Origin: CAYPPG01 sp964412555 | Lineage (GTDB): Bacteria > Hinthialibacterota > Hinthialibacteria > Hinthialibacterales > Hinthialibacteraceae | Length of the DNA: 64,000 nucleotides | Assembly (NCBI GenBank): GCA_964412555.1 | Contig: CAYPPG010000027.1 | Span: 35,015 to 99,014, forward strand | Reading direction: 5' to 3' | Shown: piece by piece, positions 27,379 through 35,688 of the stretch | Layout: every line of letters starts with the position of its first letter | Numbering within the stretch: the stretch's first letter is position 1 | Translations under genes and position numbers: made by a program | The notes under the pieces: model-generated | Told to the model about the DNA's origin: nothing | Seen by the model: the letters and a program-made list of their open reading frames with translations, nothing else | The model's database searches: none

Positions 27379-29052
27379 ATGAGGTTGTTTTTGAAATGTT
27401 TGGGAATCCTGTGTGTGGTTTGCACATTGTTCGATTCAGTTACTGTATATAGTCAAAATGTTAAAATATTTGACAATGCAGGTGATACTTCAGGTGATTT
27501 ATCCGGTCAAACGGACTTTGATGCGCTGGATAATCGAAATTTAACCATTTATTGGGATGCAGAGCAAGGAAATGCCACCGATTGGCATATCTATGTGAGA
27601 AAAGGATTTGGCGGATCGCTTTATCTTGGTCGAACTGGAACCGGTGATGCAAATAGTTTCGATTGGCATCTTGGAGCACCGTTATTGGATGATAATTTTG
27701 AAAATGGTCCTGATTTCAATGCCGCATATACATTTCGTGTTATTCGGATTGATGGTGATTTGACTTCAGATGATTATTATGATCAAAGTGCGCCGGTCGG
27801 ATTTAATCTGGAGGGTGGGAATGAGGTTTCCTTAACCCAATCGGCAATGCCGAATTTACCAGCCGGTAAAGTCATCCTGTACGATGATCTATTAGGAGGC
27901 AGTGATTTGGCGCCAATGGGATCAAGCGGTTCGGATACGGATCAAAACAGCGAAAGAGCGATTCAAATCATTTGGAATTTTGGTGTAGATCCTTCCACGA
28001 TTCTGGAATATCATGTTCAAGTGAGTGTGGATGGTGGGGATTATGAGTTTCTAGGCCAAACTTATAGTGGTAACATCAATTATTTCTGGTGGACACCGAA
28101 TAGGGAATTTCAGACAGCGGATCCATTTACAGAGGGGCCGCAGCACGGAAAATCGTATCAATTCAATATCGTTTTGCGGTATCTTTCTGGTGAACCGAAT
28201 GAATATTTAGAAAGTGGCACGCTGAGTTATTTTGTGGAAGGAACCATAACACCGACTCCAACTCCAATCGAAACACAGGATTTGTTTTATGAAGATTTTG
28301 ATGATTTGTCGACGCTGAGTGACGGCAATTTAGTGACGCTGGACGATACAGCTCGAGAGACTCTTATCAGCCAAAATCGAATGCCTCCCTTAAACAGTGT
28401 GGTTTCGTGGTTTATTTTTGACGCTTCGGCAGAGAATCCGTCCGGATATGGAACGGTAAAAAGTAGCCCGAAAAGCGCGGCTGTGAACCATGATTTTGGA
28501 TATTATACAAATGCGCAAACGTCTGTACTGGAAATTGGTGAGACCTTTGATTTAGCCGGCGCTGATGCCCCCACACTTTCCTTCGATGTCGCTTTTGCTT
28601 TTGAAGAACCGTTCGGTACAATCAAAGATTATATGGTTGTAGAATTACTCCGGGCCGGTGCGGAGAGTTATGAATTGTTGGATATCAACGGAGATGGAGA
28701 GGTCATTAATGATCCCGCCGCTTTAGGGACTGTCCTCGCCGAAGGGACATTTGACGGATTGTTCGGCACATCGAACTCACCGGATGAATCGGGTGAGCCT
28801 TTAGGAGAAGAAGATTTTCTTCACATTGAAGCCGATTTACCCAACGACAGTGGATTGAAGATCGTGTTTCGATTCGAAAGCGACGCTTCCGTTTCCGCGG
28901 AAGGTGTTTATATCGATAATCTTCGCGTGTATGATTCCGTATTTTCACAGCCGGAACCGACAAATACGCCGGTGCCGACAAATGTTCCTCAACCGTCTTC
29001 GACACCAACTCCTACCCCGACCTCTACGTTTACTCCTACGCCTTCTCCATAA
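27379..29052 (+). CDS. Secreted protein with two VTDD domains and a C-terminal jelly-roll-like domain
   Basis: 557 residues from ATG 27379 (a GTG at 27376 is equally in frame; AAAGGAG lies 9 or 6 bases upstream). A signal peptide (GILCVVCTLFDSVTVYSQ) is followed by two divergent VTDD domains (~30-150 and ~165-295). Their shared marks are HIYV and YLGRTG in the first, YHVQVSVDGG and NYFWW in the second, and G-P-x-[FH]-[NG]-x-x-Y-x-F in both. A TPTPTP linker leads to a ~240-residue domain (~305-540) resembling laminin-G/MAM-type jelly rolls, with AVNHDFGYYTNAQ and GVYIDNLRVYD. The protein ends inside a T/P-rich stretch with no further domain, so it may be truncated. Confidence 0.8.
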   Translation: MRLFLKCLGILCVVCTLFDSVTVYSQNVKIFDNAGDTSGDLSGQTDFDALDNRNLTIYWDAEQGNATDWHIYVRKGFGGSLYLGRTGTGDANSFDWHLGAPLLDDNFENGPDFNAAYTFRVIRIDGDLTSDDYYDQSAPVGFNLEGGNEVSLTQSAMPNLPAGKVILYDDLLGGSDLAPMGSSGSDTDQNSERAIQIIWNFGVDPSTILEYHVQVSVDGGDYEFLGQTYSGNINYFWWTPNREFQTADPFTEGPQHGKSYQFNIVLRYLSGEPNEYLESGTLSYFVEGTITPTPTPIETQDLFYEDFDDLSTLSDGNLVTLDDTARETLISQNRMPPLNSVVSWFIFDASAENPSGYGTVKSSPKSAAVNHDFGYYTNAQTSVLEIGETFDLAGADAPTLSFDVAFAFEEPFGTIKDYMVVELLRAGAESYELLDINGDGEVINDPAALGTVLAEGTFDGLFGTSNSPDESGEPLGEEDFLHIEADLPNDSGLKIVFRFESDASVSAEGVYIDNLRVYDSVFSQPEPTNTPVPTNVPQPSSTPTPTPTSTFTPTPSP

Positions 29053-29145
29053 AAGTAAGGTTGAACGTATTCATAACCAGGGAGTGCAGCCATTACAGCA
29101 CTCGTCTTTCAGTGTGGGATCGTTGTTCAAACATACAGTGGTGAT

Positions 29146-30069
29146 CTATGATTTCTTCTGTTTGTCGGTGTAAGCCATTCGCTTTTTGGGAGATGAGGGG
29201 AGGATGGAAGGAGATTTTTTATCGGATGTTCCAACGACTTCGTTGGAGGTGATTTCCTTGAGTGTTGGCGAGGAGGATTGTTCTGATTGAGGGACTTCGT
29301 CTTTTTTTTGATTCAATTTTTCTGTAACACTTTCCAATTGTCGTAGGGCTTCCTTGCGTTCATGGATTGAATTCTCCAAGTGGATCACTTCATTGAGTTG
29401 ATCACGCAAAGTCGATTTCAATGTTTGGACGTTGGCAACTTGGAGGGATGATCTTTCGAGTTTTGCATGATCTTCTATTTTTTGGGATTCCAGATTATTC
29501 CGTTGCTCGTTGAGAAACCGGATTAATTCTGCATCCCCAGAGGCGTTTGCGTCGGACATGATTTTCTTCCATAAGGCTTCTCGAAAATTGTCCAGTAAAC
29601 CGATTTCCAGTATAACCATTGATTTCCAGTATTGGATTAGATTCAGGCGTTGAACCAAAGCCTGTTGTGTATAGGAAACAAGAGCAGATAAATCTTGTGA
29701 ATAGGTCGCTTTCAAACTATGAATTTGATTTTTCAGTTCGTTTCGTGCTGTAGCGCTGGAAGGAGGATCATGATCGAGTTGTTTGATACTCTGATGGTAT
29801 CGTTGAATACCGGGTTTGGATTCAATGTCGTGTATTTTTCGTTCGAGTATCGATAAAGGATTACTCATTTTTTCGGCTTGTTTGCGATATCCTTTTATTG
29901 TGACAAGGACGGTTCGAATCATGGCTTCTAGATCATGGACTGTAACGTCCATTTTATCTACCGTGGATTGAACCACGTTGATTTCCTTGTCCATTTCGGC
30001 CAGGATGGAAGCAGGTTTTCCATTTGCCAATACAATGATGCGATTTTTTAATTCCGGATTTGTACTCAT
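29146..30069 (-). CDS. Coiled-coil protein with KRMAYT tail, paralogue-like to 18645-19649
   Basis: 307 residues from ATG 30069; a TTG at 30108 is in frame but neither start has a clear Shine-Dalgarno. The N-terminus reads NPELKNRIIVLANGKPA. A long charged helical region follows, including LERKIHDIES and LNEVIHLENSIHERKEALRQLE. Then comes an S/P/E-rich linker, and the tail is K-K-R-M-A-Y-T-D-K-Q-K-K-S. There is no signal peptide. Both the start motif and the tail match the protein at 18645-19649, although the coiled coils are not alignable by eye. Family unknown. Confidence 0.78.
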   Translation of the reverse strand: MSTNPELKNRIIVLANGKPASILAEMDKEINVVQSTVDKMDVTVHDLEAMIRTVLVTIKGYRKQAEKMSNPLSILERKIHDIESKPGIQRYHQSIKQLDHDPPSSATARNELKNQIHSLKATYSQDLSALVSYTQQALVQRLNLIQYWKSMVILEIGLLDNFREALWKKIMSDANASGDAELIRFLNEQRNNLESQKIEDHAKLERSSLQVANVQTLKSTLRDQLNEVIHLENSIHERKEALRQLESVTEKLNQKKDEVPQSEQSSSPTLKEITSNEVVGTSDKKSPSILPSSPKKRMAYTDKQKKS

Positions 30070-30293
30070 TTGTTTAAAGGCCGATTTCGTGGGTTTCGAA
30101 ATATACAATTTTTGAATGGATTCTGTTACTACAGTCTACTATATTTTGGTCGTATATCGAAGTAAAGTTCAAGACACATCTGTTTTGGATTTTATACAAA
30201 TTTTGAAAAAAATGTGATACAAGAAATGAGAAACTATTGCAGAGCACACTGTCTTTGTGACTGTTTCTTTCACAGTTTTGCTCGATAGAAGAG

Positions 30294-30315
30294 AAATGTG
30301 TTCTTGAGCACATTT
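30294..30315. terminator. Possible terminator hairpin downstream of hemL
   Basis: AAATGTG-TTCTTGAG-CACATTT, a 7-bp stem with an 8-base loop. It lies 25 bases beyond the hemL stop and is A-rich on one side and T-rich on the other, so it could act on either strand. The stem is weak. The remaining bases up to the start of the next gene (30070-30339) show nothing else. Confidence 0.35.
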
Positions 30316-30339
30316 TCGAAACAGAAAAGAATTTCTTTG

Positions 30340-31623
30340 TTATTGTGATAGGATGTGAAAAGCGTTGGAAGCCGCTTTGATGGTTCTATTAATTTCCCGT
30401 TTGGAATGGGCGCTGGATATCATCCACGCTTCAAAGGCGGAAGGGGGTAAATAGATTCCTTGCTTCACCATTTCCTGCCAAAAAGCGGCAAAACGTTTCG
30501 TATCCGAACTCGTGGCGTCTTCAAAATTGGTGATCGGTTTTTCACTGAAGAACAAAGTCATCATTGAACCCACGCGGTTGATTTGAACAGCGATGGAGGA
30601 TGATTCGGCTTCCTTGAGGAGGGCGGTCTCCAATTCTCCGGTTTTTTCTTCCAGTTGTTCGTAAAATCCATTGGTGCGTAGCAGTTGCAGGGAGGCAATA
30701 CCGGCGGCGGTGGCAATGGGATTGCCAGAAAGAGTGCCTGCTTGATACACTTCACCTTCCGGTGCAATAAGCTGCATAATGTCGGCACGTCCTCCATAGG
30801 CTCCAATAGGAAGTCCACCACCGATGATTTTGCCTAACGTTGTCAAGTCAGGAATCACACCGTACCGTTCTTGGGCACCTCCATGGGCGATCCGAAAACC
30901 GGTCATGACTTCATCGAATATAAGAAAAGCGCCGAAATCACTTGTGATTTGCCGCAGTGCTTCCAAATAACCGGGCTGGGGAGGAACAACTCCCATGTTT
31001 CCAGCTACCGGTTCGATAATAATTGCCGCAATATCTTCCGGATATTGTTCAAACAACGATTTAACTGCCTGTTCATCATTATAATGAACGAGGAGAGTAT
31101 CTTGAACTACTGCTTCAGGAACTCCCGGTGTGCTGGGAATTGACAATGTCGCTACGCCGGAACCGGCTTGCACGAGAAGAGCGTCGTGATGACCATGATA
31201 CCCCCCGATTATTTTTATGATTTTATCGCGTTTGGTATAAGCTCGGGCAAGTCGCAGGGCGCTCAATGTGGCTTCCGTTCCTGAGTTGACAAATCGAATC
31301 TTGTCAATCGAGGGAACGGCTTCTTTAATCAGAGAAGCAAGAAGAATTTCTTTTTCCGTGGGAGCGCCGAATGACAATCCTTCCGCTGCGACGGCTTTGA
31401 CTGCTTGGACGACTTCCTGATGAGCGTGTCCCAAGATTAATGGACCCCAGGAACAGACATAGTCGATATATGGTTTGCCGTCCACGTCGGTGAGAATGCA
31501 TCCTTTTCCTCGTGCAACGAAAAAAGGATTTCCCCCTACTGCCTTCCATGCACGTACGGGACTATTTACACCACCAGGAATCAGCTGACAGGCAGCTTCG
31601 AAAAGTGAAGAAGATTGTGTCAT
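30340..31623 (-). CDS. hemL: Glutamate-1-semialdehyde 2,1-aminomutase
   Basis: 427 residues, the usual length. It converts glutamate-1-semialdehyde to 5-aminolevulinate with pyridoxamine phosphate in the C5 route to tetrapyrroles. Family signatures are PGGVNSPVRAWKAVGG at the start, FVNSGTEA, GGYHGHHD, EPVAGNMGVVPP, FDEVMTGFR, and the cofactor lysine in TTLGKIIGGGLPIGAYGG. It stands alone; no other heme gene is in the window. A perfect 8-bp inverted repeat and a TTGACA box lie upstream. Confidence 0.97.
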   Translation of the reverse strand: MTQSSSLFEAACQLIPGGVNSPVRAWKAVGGNPFFVARGKGCILTDVDGKPYIDYVCSWGPLILGHAHQEVVQAVKAVAAEGLSFGAPTEKEILLASLIKEAVPSIDKIRFVNSGTEATLSALRLARAYTKRDKIIKIIGGYHGHHDALLVQAGSGVATLSIPSTPGVPEAVVQDTLLVHYNDEQAVKSLFEQYPEDIAAIIIEPVAGNMGVVPPQPGYLEALRQITSDFGAFLIFDEVMTGFRIAHGGAQERYGVIPDLTTLGKIIGGGLPIGAYGGRADIMQLIAPEGEVYQAGTLSGNPIATAAGIASLQLLRTNGFYEQLEEKTGELETALLKEAESSSIAVQINRVGSMMTLFFSEKPITNFEDATSSDTKRFAAFWQEMVKQGIYLPPSAFEAWMISSAHSKREINRTIKAASNAFHILSQ

Positions 31624-31661
31624 TATCCAAACCCAAAAAAAATCGAGATTATTTTTTCTTT

Positions 31662-31692
31662 AAGAATGATATCGCAATCATTCTTTTGTCAA
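31662..31692 (-). promoter_or_regulatory. Inverted repeat next to TTGACA upstream of hemL
   Basis: AAGAATGA-N8-TCATTCTT (31662-31669 and 31678-31685) is a perfect 8-bp dyad. On the minus strand TTGACA (31692-31687) stands just before it. It could be a repressor site between -35 and -10. No clean TATAAT follows at 17 bases, so the promoter assignment is uncertain. Confidence 0.45.
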
Positions 31693-31821
31693 AAGGACAT
31701 GAAACACCATATTCCTTACAAGATCATTTGAAAAAGAGGATGCTCTTCAACTATACATGGCAGAAAACAAGAATAGAATCACGAAACCTTTAACTGTATT
31801 CGTATGCGGGATGAAAAATTT

Positions 31822-31895
31822 TAGCGGCGCAGGGACTTGAACCCCGGACAACACGGATATGAGCCGTGCGCTCTAACCAGCTGAGCTACGCCGCC
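31822..31895 (-). tRNA. tRNA-Met (CAT), elongator type
   Basis: A 74-base cloverleaf. Acceptor GGCGGCG pairs with CGCCGCT (one G-U), the D-arm is GCTC...GAGC, the anticodon arm CACGG-CTCATAT-CCGTG gives anticodon CAT, and the T-arm is CGGGG-TTCAAGT-CCCTG with discriminator A. CCA is not encoded. It resembles the elongator tRNA-Met of Bacillus more than initiator or lysidine-modified Ile tRNAs, but CAT alone cannot exclude tRNA-Ile2. Confidence 0.95.
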
Positions 31896-31928
31896 GTTTC
31901 TGAATTTGTCTCGTTTTGAACAGTAAGA

Positions 31929-31934
31929 ATTATA
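31929..31934 (-). promoter_or_regulatory. -10 box of the tRNA-Met gene
   Basis: TATAAT on the minus strand, 33 bases before the tRNA 5-prime end. No strong -35 is visible. Confidence 0.4.
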
Positions 31935-32004
31935 GCACCAAAAAGGAGAAAAAGGGAATCCTTTTCGCAGGAAAATTTGAAAAATCGTTCAAAAATCATT
32001 CTCG

Positions 32005-32030
32005 TATAACGATCGTATAACATCGTTATA
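32005..32030. promoter_or_regulatory. 9-bp inverted repeat in a 500-base gap
   Basis: TATAACGAT-N8-ATCGTTATA, with CGTATAAC also repeated directly. It lies in the otherwise empty stretch 31935-32433 between the tRNA and the ParA-like gene. A second imperfect hairpin (TCTCCTAT...ATAGGGAGA, about 32219-32239) is in the same stretch. Role unknown. Confidence 0.4.
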
Positions 32031-32433
32031 TCGATGACCCATCGAATATCCACTTTTATTCTCACACCATAACGGTTCCCCCCGACCTGTTTCCAATGTT
32101 TTTCCTATGGATACAAAAAGAAACGGTTATTGAAATAGGTACCATTACCACAACTTTCACAGGGCGAAGAGAGGCTGCTTGTATCTTAAGAAGATAACGT
32201 GTATGTGGCGATGGATAGATTCTCCTATTCTTATAGGGAGAGTGATTCTTTTTGAATTTTTTCTTCGAAATGCCGAAAAGGCGGTGAATCGAACGATGTA
32301 TGAATGTATCCAATTTATTTTTTTCAGTTTTTGTATGTTTTTGCTCAAATGTAAGGATTAGACCTTTTTCGGAATCGGCAATCCTGTAAAAATACAAGGA
32401 AGTATTTCTTTCCATTCCAGTCGGAGGTTTTGA

Positions 32434-33132
32434 ATGAAACGATTAATTCTAGTGCATGGTGACAAGGGTGGAATCGGCAAATCCACCGCCTCGCGCGGGC
32501 TGCTCGATTGGTCGATTCGTGAGGGAAAAAACTATACCGCGTTTGACAGTGATCAAAGAAATCCTCATCTGTACCGCTATTACAATCGCGTTCACAACGT
32601 CAAGAAAATCGATGTGAAGAGTCAAGGCGGGATTGATCCGGTTTTCAATGAACTGTCATCCGGGAATCAAAATGTCTTGGTGGATTTGCCTGCCGGAGTC
32701 GGCGCCTCCTTCGACAGCATTCTCGTCGAAGTGGACCTCAATGACGCCTTGACCGAACTCGAAGCGCGGTTGACACTCGTATTGGTGATCTCTCGTTTGA
32801 AAGACAGCGTTGATATGATCGAGACCACCTTGGACGTGTTCAAGAAGGTTCCCGCCGATTTTGTCATTATTAAAAATTTGTATTTTGGTGAAGAAGACAA
32901 ATTTACCCGGTATGATTTATCGAAAGTCCGCAAAGACGCCTCACAGCGTGGGGCGGCCGAAGTGATCATGCCTGACCTGTCGGACAAAGTGTATGATACG
33001 CTCGACGGCCGGAACCTGCCGTTCATGACGGCTGTGGAGGATTCTGAATTGGAATTCGCCACGCGTCAACGGGTGAAAACTTGGGTGAAACGATTTGATT
33101 CTGAATTGGTAAAAGCCAAAAAATATCTCTAG
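32434..33132 (+). CDS. ParA/MinD-type deviant Walker ATPase (orphan)
   Basis: 232 residues. The deviant Walker A motif DKGGIGKST (residues 10-18) has the signature lysine Lys11. The switch region VLVDLPAGVGASFDS follows at about residue 85, and ISRLKDSVDMIETTLD after that. It resembles TraL/CobQ-type ParA relatives that act in plasmid transfer or positioning rather than chromosomal ParA. There is no parB or other mobilisation gene nearby. Its stop is followed by a strong terminator, so it is a single-gene unit. Confidence 0.8.
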   Translation: MKRLILVHGDKGGIGKSTASRGLLDWSIREGKNYTAFDSDQRNPHLYRYYNRVHNVKKIDVKSQGGIDPVFNELSSGNQNVLVDLPAGVGASFDSILVEVDLNDALTELEARLTLVLVISRLKDSVDMIETTLDVFKKVPADFVIIKNLYFGEEDKFTRYDLSKVRKDASQRGAAEVIMPDLSDKVYDTLDGRNLPFMTAVEDSELEFATRQRVKTWVKRFDSELVKAKKYL

Positions 33133-33172
33133 GAATTTTTGGCGGTTTAACGGAAGACAGCATATACATCAC

Positions 33173-33215
33173 GATCCCCCTACTGAGAATGCCCTTGTTA
33201 GGGGGATCCTTTTTT
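33173..33215 (+). terminator. Rho-independent terminator after the ParA-like gene
   Basis: GATCCCCCTA / TAGGGGGATC form a perfect 10-bp GC-rich stem with a 16-base loop, followed by CTTTTTT (T-run 33210-33215). It lies 40 bases beyond the stop codon. Confidence 0.93.
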
Positions 33216-33337
33216 AAAGCCCCTGAGAATATGTTATCGAATTACAAGGAGTGAAATCCGAATCTTCAATGATCATCCCATTATGTGGTAAAATAAAGGA
33301 TGAAGATAATCACACTAATATGTAGAGGATGAATATC

Positions 33338-34561
33338 ATGCGTATTTCTTGGTTGATCCTGATTGTTGCCTATTGTTTTGTCGATGCAGTAAATGGAGCG
33401 GCTCAAGTGAAACTGGGAGTGGAAAATTTATTGGGCAGTCATCTTGATCTCATCGAAGGAAAAAGTGTAGGATTGATCGCCAATCATACTTCGCTCGATT
33501 CGAATGGGAAACATGTGTTTCATCGCATATCCGGTCATTCACGAGTATCGGCAATATTTGGACCGGAGCATGGCTTTCAAGGGGATGTGGAAGATGGAGC
33601 CTCGATACAAAAATCGTTTATGATCGATATCCCGATATACAGTCTCTATGGCTCCTTTCGGACACCTACTCCGAATATGCTTCGTGAAGTAGATGTGCTC
33701 ATCTACGATATTCAAGACGTGGGGGTGAAATTTTATACTTATATTTCCAACCTCTTTCTTTCCATGATCGCTGCGAAACGGGAAGGGATTCCTATTGTCG
33801 TTCTGGATCGTCCCAATCCGATCGATGCCACCCTTGTTGAAGGTGGAATGACCAATCCGGTCTATTGCAGTTTTGTCAGTGCCGTCCCGCTTCCGATGCG
33901 ATACGGGATGACCGTCGGTGAAATGTCGAAATTGTTTAATGAGGAACACTATGCTGGCTTTGCTCTCGGTGCGGATTTGACCGTCGTCGAAATGACAGGA
34001 TATTCCCGTAAGATGTGGTACGATGAAACTGGCGTTCCGTGGACAGCCACTTCTCCCAACATGCCGACACTGGAAACGGCCATTCTCTATCCTGGTACCT
34101 GCTTGATTGAAGGAACGAATCTCTCGGAAGGGCGGGGAACCGATTCTCCTTTCTTGACCATCGGCGCTCCCTATATAAATGGAAAAACTTGGTTGAACGA
34201 GTTGCCGAAAGAAGTGTTGGCCGGTATTGAAGCCGAACCGATTTCGTTTACACCGAAACGAATCGAAAACAAGGTTCTCAATCCGAAATACAAAGATGTA
34301 AGATGCAATGGACTTCATTTTCAAATAACGGATCGGACAAAATTGCGTCCTATTGAACTGGCCGTTGCTCTTTTGTGTGCGGCACAAAAACTGTATCCGG
34401 AGAAATTTGAATTACGGCGTTATCTTGACAACCTTTGGGGAAATGAAGACCTTCGCGCAATGGTTTCTGAAGGCATGGATTACAAGACGATCATGGAAAC
34501 GACACAAGAAGGAATTCGGCAATTTGAAACAGTTCGGAAAAAATATTTGTTGTATGAGTAG
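33338..34561 (+). CDS. namZ: Secreted exo-beta-N-acetylmuramidase family protein (DUF1343, NamZ-like)
   Basis: 407 residues. ATG 33338 is chosen because AGAGG (33324-33328) is nine bases upstream and abuts the other ATG at 33329. The signal peptide is WLILIVAYCFVDAVNGA. DUF1343 blocks are present: GLIANHTSLDSNG, FGPEHGFQGDVEDG, YSLYGSFRTPT, LIYDIQDVGVKFYTYISN, VLDRPNPID, EGTNLSEGRGTDSPF and the C-terminal GLHFQITD. Characterised relatives (GH171) release N-acetylmuramic acid from peptidoglycan fragments. A GlcNAc-kinase-like gene at 41205 could use the partner sugar. Confidence 0.93.
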   Translation: MRISWLILIVAYCFVDAVNGAAQVKLGVENLLGSHLDLIEGKSVGLIANHTSLDSNGKHVFHRISGHSRVSAIFGPEHGFQGDVEDGASIQKSFMIDIPIYSLYGSFRTPTPNMLREVDVLIYDIQDVGVKFYTYISNLFLSMIAAKREGIPIVVLDRPNPIDATLVEGGMTNPVYCSFVSAVPLPMRYGMTVGEMSKLFNEEHYAGFALGADLTVVEMTGYSRKMWYDETGVPWTATSPNMPTLETAILYPGTCLIEGTNLSEGRGTDSPFLTIGAPYINGKTWLNELPKEVLAGIEAEPISFTPKRIENKVLNPKYKDVRCNGLHFQITDRTKLRPIELAVALLCAAQKLYPEKFELRRYLDNLWGNEDLRAMVSEGMDYKTIMETTQEGIRQFETVRKKYLLYE

Positions 34562-34625
34562 AGCCTCCGCAGAGCACTTGCTTCTTCTTGTCAATGGATC
34601 AATACTCGTTTTGCCTCAAAAGGTT

Positions 34626-35573
34626 TTAGGTAGGAGGCAATCGCAATTTTGTATAGGTATGGGGTGAATGCGATGTTTGGAGAATCGATTTATGAACTAA
34701 AAAATATGTAATCGGAAAAATGATCAACATGCCGAGTATCGGGATAACACCGTTGAAAAGTCTTGTCCCTCCGATATAGAATTCACCGAGAATTCCAGTT
34801 GGAATCCAGATATATTTTATGAACGCACTGAACCATATCCATCCACCATGCAATCCCGCCGAATACCAAAGTGATCCTGTGCGATGGACACCATAACACA
34901 TGATGAATCCCACGAGAAACAAGCCGAATGCATCGGGAAAAAACGTGAATTGAGACGCCATATTGTGGAGCATTTGGCCGCATATTATAAAGCCGGCTGA
35001 CCAGTTGGAAGGATCTTGAATGTTGTCTTGTATACCGTATCCCTCAAGGAAATGAAGGGAAGAAAAGATCAGGCTGGTGAATATGGCTGAGTGTATCCAT
35101 CCCCACCTTCTTGCCAATGAGACAAAAAGCAAACCGCGAAAAATGTATTCCTCAATACCGGCAACTAGAAAGCCACGGAGAAAGCCGACCCACACCATTT
35201 TTGTGAAACGATTGCTTCGAAAATGGTATTCCCAGAGATCAAATGTCAGATAAACGCTGGTCAGGAGCAATAGAAAAAAAACGACAACACATAAACCGAC
35301 CAAGACGTTTATGAAACTGCGGCCATTGAGAGTGAATCCGACTTTCGCCGGATGTTGTAGGCCGATGGATTTCCGCCAAAGAATCAAACCCAGCAGGACG
35401 CTGATCATCCATACCCTGCGAAATACCCGCGCCGGCGGATAATCCATCCAGGAATAGGGGGAGAGAAAAGACCAAACCTGGGGGAAAACAAGACAGGCGA
35501 CAATGGTTGTACAAACAAGAAGGAGAATCACACGAACGGTATTGGGTATATGCATAATATTGTAAGATACCAT
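34626..35573 (-). CDS. CPBP-family intramembrane metalloprotease (CAAX-protease-like)
   Basis: 315 residues from ATG 35573 (ATG 35555 is also possible). The longer frame reads the REP-B repeat (K-D-A-G-K-D-A-R-A-P) and is not trusted. About eight transmembrane helices carry the family motifs: GIEEYIFRG (EExxxR), FSSLHF with a zinc-ligand His, and SAGLHGGW. Bacterial CPBP proteases cleave membrane proteins or process and protect against peptides; the substrate here is unknown. It is convergent with namZ. Confidence 0.87.
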   Translation of the reverse strand: MVSYNIMHIPNTVRVILLLVCTTIVACLVFPQVWSFLSPYSWMDYPPARVFRRVWMISVLLGLILWRKSIGLQHPAKVGFTLNGRSFINVLVGLCVVVFFLLLLTSVYLTFDLWEYHFRSNRFTKMVWVGFLRGFLVAGIEEYIFRGLLFVSLARRWGWIHSAIFTSLIFSSLHFLEGYGIQDNIQDPSNWSAGFIICGQMLHNMASQFTFFPDAFGLFLVGFIMCYGVHRTGSLWYSAGLHGGWIWFSAFIKYIWIPTGILGEFYIGGTRLFNGVIPILGMLIIFPITYFLVHKSILQTSHSPHTYTKLRLPPT

Positions 35574-35622
35574 GAAATACGATTTTTCATGATCCCTTAG
35601 ACGAATGAACATTCCATTCACA

Positions 35623-35650
35623 CTGGGAGCGCGGGCATCCTTGCCCGCAT
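35623..35650 (+). repeat. REP-B copy
   Basis: CTGGGAGCGCGGGCATCC then TTGCCCGCAT, between two minus-strand genes. It creates an artificial N-terminal extension of the protease frame. Confidence 0.85.
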
Positions 35651-35688
35651 CTTTGAACGCTGGAAAATACAAACTTCCTTTTACACGG

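Noticed and set aside
31822..31895. tRNA-Ile2 with lysidine-modified CAT anticodon
   Set aside because: The acceptor and anticodon stem resemble elongator tRNA-Met of Bacillus; not excluded, but less likely by eye.
32062..32415. Minus-strand frame of 117 codons in the gap before the ParA-like gene
   Set aside because: Composition is basic and irregular, with no ribosome-binding site or motif; it looks like chance in AT-rich sequence.
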